This document shows positions 17,901 through 25,477 of a stretch of DNA of 64,000 nt, in pieces. Location of the stretch: assembly GCA_024685775.1 (NCBI GenBank), contig JAIKVL010000032.1:59434-123433 (forward strand), read 5' to 3'. The notes beneath the pieces are model-generated. The model saw only the letters and a program-made list of their open reading frames with translations, was not told where the DNA came from and searched no databases. Origin of the DNA: Clostridia bacterium (GTDB taxonomy: Bacteria; Bacillota; Clostridia; Christensenellales; CAG-1252). A program made the translations under genes and the position numbers. How positions within the stretch are numbered: position 1 is the stretch's first letter; every line of letters starts with the position of its first letter.

Positions 17901-17932
17901 AAAATAATACCTCCGAAATAAGGTATTATTTT
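17901..17932 (-). promoter_or_regulatory. Hairpin overlapping the sigK ribosome-binding site
   Basis: AAAATAATACCT (17901-17912) and AGGTATTATTTT (17921-17932) form a perfect 12-base inverted repeat with an 8-base loop. On the mRNA the 3' arm holds part of the GGAGGT Shine-Dalgarno (17909-17914), and the TTG start follows after only U residues. The structure could occlude initiation or act as a weak attenuator. Function is inference. Confidence 0.55.
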
Positions 17933-17956
17933 ATATTCCGACAAAAAGCGAATATT

Positions 17957-17983
17957 GCTTGTACGCCTCTAAAACGTACAAGC
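17957..17983 (-). terminator. Possible weak terminator or hairpin after the pseudouridine synthase
   Basis: GCTTGTACG (17957-17965) and CGTACAAGC (17975-17983) form a perfect 9-base stem with a 9-base loop, a few bases after the upstream gene's stop. A short T-run (TTTTT) comes 10 bases later on the minus strand, so termination would be weak. Any sigK-specific promoter would have to lie between here and 17900; a poor SigE-like match (ATATT, then AATATAAA) is all I see. Confidence 0.4.
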
Positions 17984-17989
17984 CGCCGT

Positions 17990-18805
17990 CTAAATACGGA
18001 TCGTGATTCGATTCAAATAAAAAAGTGCGGAATTTTCGGGAAATGAGAAAGAAACGGACGTCGCCGTCAGGCGATGCTTTTTGATACCGAGCGCTTTATT
18101 GATCCGATCGTCGCCGTATTTACCGTCCCCGAGAATGAAATATCCGTAAAAAGCGAGCATCGCGCGGATCTGATGCATTTTCCCTTTATGCAGGCGCACC
18201 TTTACGATCGAGCTTTCGTCTTGCCTTTTTTCGACGGAAACGAAGATCGAAACGGGGATATATCCTTCCTTCGGAAGATCGGAGATCATCGCCCTGCCCT
18301 CGGCTTCGTTCTTTTTGTAATAATAGTTCAATTCGATTTCGCCGCGGATCGGCGGAAACCCGTACACTTCCGCGGAATACGTCTTCTCGATAAGCCCTTC
18401 TTTCATCGCGCGAAACAGTTCTCTTTCCGAAGCGGAGTCTTTCGCGAAAAGCAGGACTCCGTCCGTGTTGGTATCGAGTCGATGCATAAGGACGCAGGAT
18501 TCGCCCTTTTCCTTTTTTACGAGGGATTCGAAAGAACCCGCGCCCTCGCTTGCGATCCCTTTCGGCTTATAGACGGCGAGCAAATGCTCGTCCTCATATA
18601 AAACTTTTACGGTTTTTTGCGCGCGGGGATAGATCGAAATCACGCCGCGAGAAATCCTCTCCTCTCCCGTGACGCGCTTTCCGTCCGCCTTAACGTCCTT
18701 GCGGCGAAGACAGGCGCATATTTCGGAATACGTCAATTCGGGAAAGAGTTCCGGCAGGATCTTTTTGATCGGTTTTTCCTGACCGGAATACGCGCGCTCC
18801 AACAT
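17990..18805 (-). CDS. RluA-family pseudouridine synthase
   Basis: 271 residues. An N-terminal S4-like segment (about 1-60) is followed by the catalytic domain: LLAVYKPKGIASEG, then MHRLDTNTDGVLLFAK with the catalytic aspartate in HRLD (the usual T-S-G is T-D-G here), and the C-terminal KMHQIRAMLAFYGYFILGD. Family members isomerise uridines in rRNA or tRNA; the target cannot be told from sequence. The gene overlaps nrdR by one base, so the two are coupled. It differs from the RluD-like gene at 45381, which has the canonical HRLDKDTSG. Confidence 0.88.
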   Translation of the reverse strand: MLERAYSGQEKPIKKILPELFPELTYSEICACLRRKDVKADGKRVTGEERISRGVISIYPRAQKTVKVLYEDEHLLAVYKPKGIASEGAGSFESLVKKEKGESCVLMHRLDTNTDGVLLFAKDSASERELFRAMKEGLIEKTYSAEVYGFPPIRGEIELNYYYKKNEAEGRAMISDLPKEGYIPVSIFVSVEKRQDESSIVKVRLHKGKMHQIRAMLAFYGYFILGDGKYGDDRINKALGIKKHRLTATSVSFSFPENSALFYLNRITIRI

Positions 18806-19260
18806 TATTTTTTCCCGAGGATCCTTTCGATCTCGGACAGGAACGTATCGATATCTTTGAATTCTTTATAGACGGAAGCAAAACGGACGTAAGCGACTTC
18901 GTCGAGGTTTTTCAATCCTTTCATCACTTCGTCGCCGATCTTATCGCTGGAAATTTCGTTTACGCCGAGATTATAGACGGTCTTTTCGATATCGGAAACG
19001 AGTTTTTCGATGCTCTCATAGGAAACGGGGCGCTTTTCGCATGCTTTTACGATGCCTCCGCGGAGTTTCGCGGAATCGAAAAGCTCGCGCGTCCCGTCCT
19101 TCTTGATCACGAAGACAGGAATACGCTCGACGACTTCATAAGTCGTAAAACGGCGACCGCAATTCAGGCATTCGCGCCTTCTGCGAATCGAAGAGCCGTC
19201 TTCCGCGACCCTTGAATCAATGACTTTGCTTTCCATCGAACCGCAATATAAGCACTTCAT
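18805..19260 (-). CDS. nrdR: Transcriptional repressor NrdR
   Basis: 151 residues, typical. The zinc ribbon has Cys3, Cys6, Cys31 and Cys34 around [17 protein letters not shown]; an ATP-cone follows ([18 protein letters not shown] through the helix bundle). NrdR senses ATP/dATP and represses ribonucleotide reductase genes by binding NrdR boxes; none of its targets is in this window. It has a strong Shine-Dalgarno (AAAGGAG) and its own promoter at 19302-19330. Location downstream of sigG and ylmC is common in Clostridia. Confidence 0.96.
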   Translation of the reverse strand: MKCLYCGSMESKVIDSRVAEDGSSIRRRRECLNCGRRFTTYEVVERIPVFVIKKDGTRELFDSAKLRGGIVKACEKRPVSYESIEKLVSDIEKTVYNLGVNEISSDKIGDEVMKGLKNLDEVAYVRFASVYKEFKDIDTFLSEIERILGKK

Positions 19261-19301
19261 AACCGCTCCTTTCCGCGGGTTTTCCCGCTGCTTTCGCCGT
19301 T

Positions 19302-19330
19302 ATTTTACTATATATTGCGTTTTTTTGCAA
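19302..19330 (-). promoter_or_regulatory. Sigma-A promoter for nrdR, with a leader hairpin
   Basis: Minus strand: -35 TTGCAA (19325-19330), 17-base spacer, -10 TAAAAT (19302-19307). The 35-base leader contains a GCGGG-AAAA-CCCGC hairpin directly before the Shine-Dalgarno. Confidence 0.65.
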
Positions 19331-19357
19331 GGAAAAACACTATTTTCCCGAAAGGAT

Positions 19358-19618
19358 TCAGGCTTTGGACGGAAAGGATGCGATCATCAAATTCACGAGG
19401 ATCACGTCATCGCCGATCTTTACGATATTCTGCCACGGGATAAAGACGGCGTCCTTCCCCGAAAAACTCTTGATCGCGGATTTATCCCCGGGCGCCATAA
19501 TGCCGAGGACTCTGCCGTTACAGGTCAGCGCAAGATCGTTGATCCGACCGAGCCGCCGTCCGTCCGCGATATTGACGATTTCTTTTCCTCTGAGCTCGCA
19601 AAAAGTCAATTCGTTCAT
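19358..19618 (-). CDS. YlmC/YmxH family sporulation protein (PRC-barrel)
   Basis: 86 residues. The single PRC-barrel-like domain starts LTFCELRGKEIVNIADGRRLGRINDL and ends IPWQNIVKIGDDVILV, matching the YlmC/YmxH family that is found almost only in endospore formers; the molecular role is unknown. It follows sigG, the usual clostridial order. I see no good Shine-Dalgarno before the ATG at 19618. The 104 bases between it and the sigG stop contain no other gene and no clear terminator. Confidence 0.85.
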   Translation of the reverse strand: MNELTFCELRGKEIVNIADGRRLGRINDLALTCNGRVLGIMAPGDKSAIKSFSGKDAVFIPWQNIVKIGDDVILVNLMIASFPSKA

Positions 19619-19722
19619 AATTAAGCATATTTCTAAAAGCTCGCAAATATGATAAGGCTCGAAGACGAAGAAAGCGACGAAACCGTTAAAGAAGGATCGT
19701 TCGAGAACGGCGCGATACAGAG

Positions 19723-20499
19723 TCAGACCGAAAGCTCTTCTTTGATCCTCTTGATCGCGTTGTTTTCGAGTCGCGAGACCTGCGCTTGCGAAATATGCGA
19801 AAGTTTACTGACTTCGGTTTGCGTTTTCCCGACGAAATAGCGTAAATAGATGACTTCTTTTTCGTTTTTCGGGAGTTTTGAGATCGCTTTTTTCAGATCC
19901 AATCGTTCCGTCCAGCCGTCCTCGGGGTTCTTTTCGCCGACGATCCCGTCCATTACGAGCAGAGAATCGGGATCCCCGCCCGAGATCGGCTCGTATAAAG
20001 ACAAGGGCGTCGCGATCGCATCCAGCGCGCAGACGACTTCTTTTATGGGAACGTCCATTTCTTCCGCGATCTCAAAGAGGCTCGGATCGGCTACGTTCTT
20101 CTTTTCCAGCGACTCTCTGGCTTGCATCGCCTTATAGGCGACGTCACGCATCGCGCGACTGACCTTGATTCCGTTCGACTCCCGAATATAGCGACGGATC
20201 TCGCCGAGGATCATCGGGACGGCGTAGGTGCTGAATAAAACCCCGTGTCTCAAATCGAAATTGTTCAACGCCTTTACAAGCCCGAGGCAACCGACCTGAA
20301 ACAGATCGTCCGGATCCGCGTTTGCGTTTGGGAAACGGTGAACCATCGAAAGGACAAGCCGCATATTCGCAAGCAAAAACGTTTCGCGCGCGGCTTTGTC
20401 CCCCTCTTTGATCCGTTTCAGGTATTCCGAGCTTTCTTTTTGCGTCAATTTCGGCAATTCGTTCGTGTCGATCCCGCAAATACTTACCTTTCGTGCCAT
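19723..20499 (-). CDS. sigG: RNA polymerase sporulation sigma factor SigG
   Basis: 258 residues, forespore late sigma factor. It opens with the SigG signature KVSICGIDTNELPKL; region 2 includes LLANMRLVLSMVHRF, DDLFQVGCLGLVKALNNFD and FSTYAVPMILGEIRRYIRESN; region 4 ends TQTEVSKLSHISQAQVSRLENNAI. A strong AGGAGG precedes the ATG. A SigG/SigF-type promoter lies at 20529-20559, overlapping the sigE stop, which would allow forespore-specific autoactivation while the mother-cell spoIIGA-sigE transcript reads through. Confidence 0.97.
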   Translation of the reverse strand: MARKVSICGIDTNELPKLTQKESSEYLKRIKEGDKAARETFLLANMRLVLSMVHRFPNANADPDDLFQVGCLGLVKALNNFDLRHGVLFSTYAVPMILGEIRRYIRESNGIKVSRAMRDVAYKAMQARESLEKKNVADPSLFEIAEEMDVPIKEVVCALDAIATPLSLYEPISGGDPDSLLVMDGIVGEKNPEDGWTERLDLKKAISKLPKNEKEVIYLRYFVGKTQTEVSKLSHISQAQVSRLENNAIKRIKEELSV

Positions 20500-20528
20500 A
20501 CAGTCCTCCTATGTAAAAGGCACGAACA

Positions 20529-20559
20529 TAGTATTCGACAAAAATATCCGTTTTATACA
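20529..20559 (-). promoter_or_regulatory. Candidate SigG/SigF-dependent promoter of sigG
   Basis: Minus strand: -35 GTATA (within TGTATA, 20554-20559), 18-base spacer, -10 AATACTA (20529-20535). It matches the forespore consensus (GNATR, 17-18 bases, CATNNTA) except for one base in the -10. It is not a sigma-A pattern. Confidence 0.5.
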
Positions 20560-21266
20560 AATTTTGCCATTTCTTTTTTGAGTTTTCCGAGGACTTTCTT
20601 TTCGAGTCTCGATATGTAGGACTGCGAGATCCCCATCATATCCGCGATCTCCTTTTGCGTCTTTTCCTCGGTGTTCATAAGTCCGTAACGCATCTTGATG
20701 ATCGCCTTTTCCCGCTTCGTCAGTGTCTCGAACGAGCGATAAAGCTCTTCGATCTCGTCCTTTTTCTCTATCTCTTTATAGACCGCGTCCGGCTCCGTCC
20801 CGACGACGTCGGACAAAAGAAGTTCGTTTCCTTCCACGTCCACGTTGATCGGTTCGTCCAACGAGATCTCGCATTTTCTTTTTACGACCTTTCTGAGGTG
20901 CATCAAAATTTCGTTTTCGATGCAACGCGACGCGAACGTCGCGAGTTTGATATTCTTCGTCGGGTCGAAGGATTGAACCGCTTTCATCAGTCCGATCGCG
21001 CCTATGGAGACGAGATCGCTGACGTCGCTGACGCTTCCTTCGAACTTTTTCGCGATATAGACGACCAAACGAAGATTATGCTCGACGATCTCGTTTTTCG
21101 CTTTCGGATCGCCCGCGCGACAGCGTTCAAGCGCGTCTCTTTCTTCTTCGGGCGTATAGGGCGCGGGCAACGACTCGCCGTAAATGAAAAAGACTTCTTT
21201 TCGGCGCGAAAACAAATCGAACTTCTCAAAGAATTTCCGTAACGCATTTTTGATTCTTTCAAGCAT
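20553..21266 (-). CDS. sigE: RNA polymerase sporulation sigma factor SigE (pro-form)
   Basis: 237 residues, early mother-cell sigma factor. After a basic, amphipathic pro-segment (about 1-28, IKNALRKFFEKFDLF) comes FFIYGESLPAPYTPEEE, the region where SpoIIGA-dependent processing occurs. Region 2 has LVVYIAKKF, DLVSIGAIGLMKAVQSFD and LATFASRCIENEILMHLRK; region 4 has TQKEIADMMGISQSYISRLEKKVL. Shine-Dalgarno AAGGAGAGG. It follows spoIIGA by 12 bases, the conserved pairing with its activating protease. Confidence 0.97.
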   Translation of the reverse strand: MLERIKNALRKFFEKFDLFSRRKEVFFIYGESLPAPYTPEEERDALERCRAGDPKAKNEIVEHNLRLVVYIAKKFEGSVSDVSDLVSIGAIGLMKAVQSFDPTKNIKLATFASRCIENEILMHLRKVVKRKCEISLDEPINVDVEGNELLLSDVVGTEPDAVYKEIEKKDEIEELYRSFETLTKREKAIIKMRYGLMNTEEKTQKEIADMMGISQSYISRLEKKVLGKLKKEMAKFV

Positions 21267-21278
21267 CTTTACCTCTCC

Positions 21279-22037
21279 TTATTTGTATGGCAGTATCACC
21301 GAGTACTCTTTCGGAAGGTCGGACAAGGCCGCCGTCACGTTAGTAAGTCTATTCTCACCGTCCTCCGAATATATCTTGATCTCCGGAATTTTCACGAGCG
21401 GGAGGACCTTGCTCCCGCTCGCCGTTCGGATCGGGATCGACCCCATCGTCGGAAGATTCGCGGCGTCGATGGATTTTTCATCGATCAAGATGACGTCGTT
21501 TCCGTCCTCGTCCGTCAAAAGATTCCCCGTGTCGAAAAGCGCGGAGAGTTCGAAACGTTTTTCACCGCAAACGAATTCCACCCTCGCCAGCTTGCTTACG
21601 GATCGCCTTTCCCTCAGCAAGCCGTTTATTTGGCGAAACGAATAGAGAAAAACGAAACAAGACGCGGCGACTGCGGCTACGATAAGCCCTCGATCCAATC
21701 CGATAAACGACAGTTTCAGCGTTCCGCCGAGGAAAAAGGACAGGACGCCGGCAAACGTGAAGTTGATAAAAGCATAAACGAAAGTAAAAATCAAGTATTC
21801 GCGAAGACTCCCCTTTCCGAAGAGGATCGCCGTCAAGAGAAACAGCGTCGCGATTTTATAGAGCAGCGCAAATCGAAGGACCAAAGGAGAAAGGAGCGCG
21901 AGTCCGCTCCCGATCGTAGCGGCGAGAAGAAACCGACGAACTTCGGTTTTTCGCCGAACGGCGAGCGTCGCGGCGTACGACAAAAACAGATCCAAGCAAA
22001 AATTATCGATAAGTACCGCTTCGACGATGATCTCCAT
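21279..22037 (-). CDS. spoIIGA: Sporulation sigma-E processing peptidase SpoIIGA
   Basis: 252 residues, shorter than B. subtilis (309). Five hydrophobic segments fill the first 135 residues, followed by a soluble aspartic-protease half with the active-site block SALFDTGNLLTDE (Asp169). SpoIIGA sits in the asymmetric septum and cleaves pro-SigE once triggered by SpoIIR. It heads the sporulation unit. Upstream are an extended -10 only 6 bases before the ATG and two Spo0A-box-like sites, so expression is probably Spo0A-dependent. Confidence 0.93.
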   Translation of the reverse strand: MEIIVEAVLIDNFCLDLFLSYAATLAVRRKTEVRRFLLAATIGSGLALLSPLVLRFALLYKIATLFLLTAILFGKGSLREYLIFTFVYAFINFTFAGVLSFFLGGTLKLSFIGLDRGLIVAAVAASCFVFLYSFRQINGLLRERRSVSKLARVEFVCGEKRFELSALFDTGNLLTDEDGNDVILIDEKSIDAANLPTMGSIPIRTASGSKVLPLVKIPEIKIYSEDGENRLTNVTAALSDLPKEYSVILPYK

Positions 22038-22043
22038 TCCTAA

Positions 22044-22103
22044 ACTATAACACGCGCGCGCGTAGAAGTTTTTTAAAGAAAACGTCGAAAACGACCGACA
22101 AAA
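22044..22103 (-). promoter_or_regulatory. spoIIGA promoter with Spo0A-box-like sites
   Basis: Minus strand: extended -10 TGT-TATAGT (hexamer 22044-22049) ends 6 bases before the ATG at 22037. No -35 is recognisable at 17 bases (AAACTT). Upstream are TTTTGTCGG (minus, 22095-22103) and CGTCGAA (plus, 22083-22089), each close to the 0A box TGTCGAA. Both fall about 45-65 bases before the predicted start, where Spo0A activates. Confidence 0.4.
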
Positions 22104-22111
22104 GACAAAAA

Positions 22112-22140
22112 AAAGGATCGGCGTTTTTCACCGATCCTTT
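22112..22140 (-). terminator. Terminator of ftsA-ftsZ
   Basis: Perfect 10-base stem AAAGGATCGG (22112-22121) and CCGATCCTTT (22131-22140), 9-base loop, followed on the minus strand by eight T residues. It separates ftsZ from the spoIIGA promoter. Confidence 0.9.
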
Positions 22141-22150
22141 CACAAAATCG

Positions 22151-23398
22151 TTACTTTTTCAATTTTTTCATAAAAGGAGGAAGATCGTTATCCGAAACCG
22201 GGATCCTGCCGCTGTCTTCATCAAAACGGCTGAACGGATTGCGCTTTTGCGCGAACGGACGATCCTGCCCGACGGGAGGTTCTTTGGAGAACCCGCCGCT
22301 TAAAGGCTGGGATTCCTTTTGGAGCGGGCGATTGATCGGAGGATAGGTCGTTTTCGAGCCGAATCCGCTCGGCTTCGTGCGAGTCGAGGACGCCGCGTGC
22401 TTAAATCCGGTCGCAATGATCGTTACGACGACTTTATTGCCGAGCGCTTCGTTCACGTCCGCTCCGAAAATAACCATCGATTCGGGATTCAAAACTCTTC
22501 TGACCATCATTCCGGCTTCCTCGACTTCGGAAAGTTCGAGGTTTTCGCCGCCCGTGATATTGAGGATCGCCGCGGTCGCCTCGCTGATATTCGTTTCGAG
22601 AAGCTTATTATTGACGGCAGCGCTGACCGCGTCCACCATGCGATTCTCGCCTTCCGCTTCGCCGATACCGATCAAAGCGAACCCTTTTTCTTTCAGGACC
22701 GTCTTCACGTCCGCGAAGTCAAGGTTGATCATCGAGGGTTTGACGATCAGATCCGCGATCCCCTGAATACCCTGACGCAAAACGTCGTCCGCAAAGGAGA
22801 ACGCTTCGGAGAACTTCGTCCCCTTCGGCATGATTTCAAGCAATTTCTCGTTCGGAACGACGAGGAGCGTGTCGACGTACTGCCTGAGCTCGTTGATACC
22901 CGCTTCGGCTTGCGCGATCCTTCTTTCTCCTTCGAAACGGAAAGGCGTCGTCACGATGGCGATCGTCAGGATCCCAAGCTCGTGCGCGATGCTCGCGATG
23001 ACGGGCGCGGCGCCCGTCCCCGTTCCACCGCCCATACCGGCGGTAATGAAAAGAAGATCCACTCCGTCGAGGAGTTTCTTGATAATCTCGCGGCTTTCTT
23101 CCGCGGCTTTTTTACCGATCGAAGGATTGGAACCCGCGCCGAGACCTTTCGTCAGTTGCGCGCCGAGAACGACTCTCTTGGGCGCGACGGAATAGATCAG
23201 ATCCTGCTTATCGGTATTCGCAGACACGAATTCCGCGCTCGTGATTCCCGATTTGATCATGCGGTTGACCGCATTATTTCCCGCGCCGCCGACGCCGATC
23301 ACGAGGATCTTACAAACGCGCTCGACCAAAACGTTCGGGTCAAGATCCGCGACGTCGCCTTCGAATAATCCACTTTCACTCGTATATTCTTCTTCCAT
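22151..23398 (-). CDS. ftsZ: Cell division protein FtsZ
   Basis: 415 residues, tubulin-like GTPase that forms the division ring. Seen: ILVIGVGGAGNNAVNRM, the tubulin signature GGGTGTGAAPV, the T7 synergy-loop region NLDFADVKTVL, a variable Ser/Pro-rich linker from about 340, and the C-terminal peptide DNDLPPFMKKLKK that docks FtsA, SepF and other partners. It starts 9 bases after ftsA with a good Shine-Dalgarno. Transcribed from the consensus promoter in front of ftsA. Confidence 0.98.
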   Translation of the reverse strand: MEEEYTSESGLFEGDVADLDPNVLVERVCKILVIGVGGAGNNAVNRMIKSGITSAEFVSANTDKQDLIYSVAPKRVVLGAQLTKGLGAGSNPSIGKKAAEESREIIKKLLDGVDLLFITAGMGGGTGTGAAPVIASIAHELGILTIAIVTTPFRFEGERRIAQAEAGINELRQYVDTLLVVPNEKLLEIMPKGTKFSEAFSFADDVLRQGIQGIADLIVKPSMINLDFADVKTVLKEKGFALIGIGEAEGENRMVDAVSAAVNNKLLETNISEATAAILNITGGENLELSEVEEAGMMVRRVLNPESMVIFGADVNEALGNKVVVTIIATGFKHAASSTRTKPSGFGSKTTYPPINRPLQKESQPLSGGFSKEPPVGQDRPFAQKRNPFSRFDEDSGRIPVSDNDLPPFMKKLKK

Positions 23399-23407
23399 AC
23401 GAACCTC

Positions 23408-24559
23408 CTATTTGCCAAACAACTTTTTCAAAATGCCGAATCTATGCTTTTTCTCCGAACCTAACGCTTCCTTTAAGAGCCCGACCGCCGTCGCGTAGTA
23501 CGGCTTATTCAAATTCGGGACGGAAGGCAAGACGTACTCGACCTTCCTCGAAAGAGCTTTCGACAGATATTCACGCGCGCCTCGAACGGATGAAAAACCA
23601 CCGCCCGACAAATACAGCGTTGCGTCGGACGGCAGGTCGAACCGAAAAGCTTCCAACGCTTTTCCGATATACGACGCGACGTAATCGACGCATTCTTTAA
23701 CCATTTCGTTTACTTCGCCGATCGGAAACGAATAGCGATTCGTCTCGTAATCGAACTCGTAAAAGCCCTCGTCCTTATATCCGAGATTGATGCGGCTCGA
23801 CAGATATTCCGCCGCGCCGAAGGGGATCTCCAACGCTTCCGAAAGACCGGCGGGAACGAAGCCACCGCCGAGGGAAAACGTCTTCATTTCGAGGACGCCC
23901 GCGCCGCCGAGATAGAGGACGGTCGTCGCCAAATAGCCGATATCCGCGACCAAGACGCCCGACTCCCTTTCTTCCGCGCCGAACAAATGCGCCGCCGAAG
24001 CGTACTCCGATTGAAGAAAAGAGACGTCTTTGATCCCACACCGATAAAAGACCTGCTTCAAGTCGGAAAGGATCTCGGCGTAAGCGCCGATATAGGAAAT
24101 TCGGCAGCGAAGCGAATTCGTAACGAGACCGACCGCGTCCGTCGCGCTTTCGCCCTCTTCGGTCAAAAACCCGATCGGAAGCGCGAGCAAGCGCACGCAA
24201 TCTCCCGAAGAAAAGGGATCGTTAAAGGCATAAAGCTCGGAAAGATCGGTTGGCGTGATTTTTTTCTTTTTCGGAAAAGTGACGCGCGCGTTCACGACGC
24301 GATGCGCGCAAAACCCCGCGGGAATTCCGACGACGACGCTTTTTACTTTTCCGCACCCTCTTTCGATCCTGTCGATAAGTTTCGAGACGGTCGGGAAAAG
24401 CTCTTCCGGGCAAAGCCATTTTCCGTCCATATACCCGCTATACTCCATCTCGAAAGAACTCTTTACGGAAAAATTATCTTCCGAAAGTCTTTCCGCTCTG
24501 TACGCGCAAATGCTTTTCGAGCCAATATCGATAACGGTAACGTCTGACAAAAACGGCAT
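23408..24559 (-). CDS. ftsA: Cell division protein FtsA (divergent)
   Basis: 383 residues, actin-fold membrane anchor for FtsZ. Seen: VIDIGSKSICAYR (phosphate 1), GVLVADIGYLATTVLYLGG (phosphate 2), YLSGGGFSSVRG (adenosine) and a C-terminal amphipathic tail RFGILKKLFGK that fits a membrane-targeting helix. The divergent SHS2/1C part and the direct position before ftsZ support FtsA over PilM. The ribosome site is GGGGGT. Confidence 0.85.
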   Translation of the reverse strand: MPFLSDVTVIDIGSKSICAYRAERLSEDNFSVKSSFEMEYSGYMDGKWLCPEELFPTVSKLIDRIERGCGKVKSVVVGIPAGFCAHRVVNARVTFPKKKKITPTDLSELYAFNDPFSSGDCVRLLALPIGFLTEEGESATDAVGLVTNSLRCRISYIGAYAEILSDLKQVFYRCGIKDVSFLQSEYASAAHLFGAEERESGVLVADIGYLATTVLYLGGAGVLEMKTFSLGGGFVPAGLSEALEIPFGAAEYLSSRINLGYKDEGFYEFDYETNRYSFPIGEVNEMVKECVDYVASYIGKALEAFRFDLPSDATLYLSGGGFSSVRGAREYLSKALSRKVEYVLPSVPNLNKPYYATAVGLLKEALGSEKKHRFGILKKLFGK

Positions 24560-24577
24560 ACTACCCCCTATTTAGTT

Positions 24578-24606
24578 ATTATAAAAGAAAATAGGGATAT
24601 TGTCAA
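24578..24606 (-). promoter_or_regulatory. Perfect consensus sigma-A promoter for ftsAZ
   Basis: Minus strand: -35 TTGACA (24601-24606), exactly 17 bases, -10 TATAAT (24578-24583). Both hexamers are perfect, the only such pair I found in the window. It separates ftsAZ from the upstream dcw genes that end with ftsQ. Confidence 0.9.
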
Positions 24607-24658
24607 TATTAAAACGAGCAATTAAAAAGCGAAAATGCGGTGATTCGGGGCGAAATCG

Positions 24659-25477
24659 TCACTCCAAATTTTCCATCCACTTATACGCGACGACGGACGA
24701 ATCCTTATCGAGCGCGATATAGCCGCGGGAAAGATCTTTGGAAGTATCTTCCGAAGTATAGACATAGTTGCAAAGATAGAGCTGCTGATAGATCGAAGTG
24801 GAAAGCGACGTATCCAAAACGAGGATCACGCCGGTATTCGTCGTGATGTAAACGCGAAGGTTTTCGCCGTCTTCGCGAATATCGATCTTTTTGAAGAAGG
24901 TCAAAAAGCTCGTCCCGGACAAATCCAAAGCGGGCTCCTCCGCGGAAGACGCGATAACGGGAAGCAACGCTCCTTTTTTGTCCTCCGAAAAATCGAATTT
25001 CGAACCGACGAGCGAAAGCGCGCCGAGCGCGGGCGGATCGAAAGACACGCCTTCGACCTTGGTCGCTCCGTGCGCCAAAAATTCATCGTACGAAACGACT
25101 TCCAATATTTTCAAAGAAGAATCCACGATCGCGCCGCACGTCATATCCGAAGAAGCGATCTTCATGATCGCGGTGCGGACGGTCGCCTTAATGATGACTT
25201 TATTCGGAAAACGACGGACGATATCGAGGACTTCGACGTAAGGATTCGCCTTTTCGATCTCCGCTTTCGATTTCGCTTTATTGATCGAAATAATGCTTCG
25301 ACCGATCGCGATCCCGGAAGACTCGCGAATATCCTCCTCGTTTATGAGATCGGAGGAGACCGCCGCTTCGACGGAAATATGGCGGACGACGAACACCGTG
25401 CAAGTCAAAAGGACCATCACGAGAATGACGATCAATAAACTTACAAAGACGGCGATCATTATGTTTGACTTTCTCAT
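24659..25477 (-). CDS. ftsQ: Cell division protein FtsQ/DivIB
   Basis: 272 residues. Short cytoplasmic N-terminus, one transmembrane segment (about 7-32), then a POTRA-like region (VRHISVEAAVSSDLINEEDI, GIAIGRSI, YVEVLDIVRRFPNKVIIKATVRT) and a beta domain. FtsQ/DivIB links FtsL and FtsB/DivIC to the septal synthase. It overlaps the murA stop by one base (TAATG). It is the last gene of the mraZ-headed unit, followed by the ftsAZ promoter. Confidence 0.88.
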   Translation of the reverse strand: MRKSNIMIAVFVSLLIVILVMVLLTCTVFVVRHISVEAAVSSDLINEEDIRESSGIAIGRSIISINKAKSKAEIEKANPYVEVLDIVRRFPNKVIIKATVRTAIMKIASSDMTCGAIVDSSLKILEVVSYDEFLAHGATKVEGVSFDPPALGALSLVGSKFDFSEDKKGALLPVIASSAEEPALDLSGTSFLTFFKKIDIREDGENLRVYITTNTGVILVLDTSLSTSIYQQLYLCNYVYTSEDTSKDLSRGYIALDKDSSVVAYKWMENLE

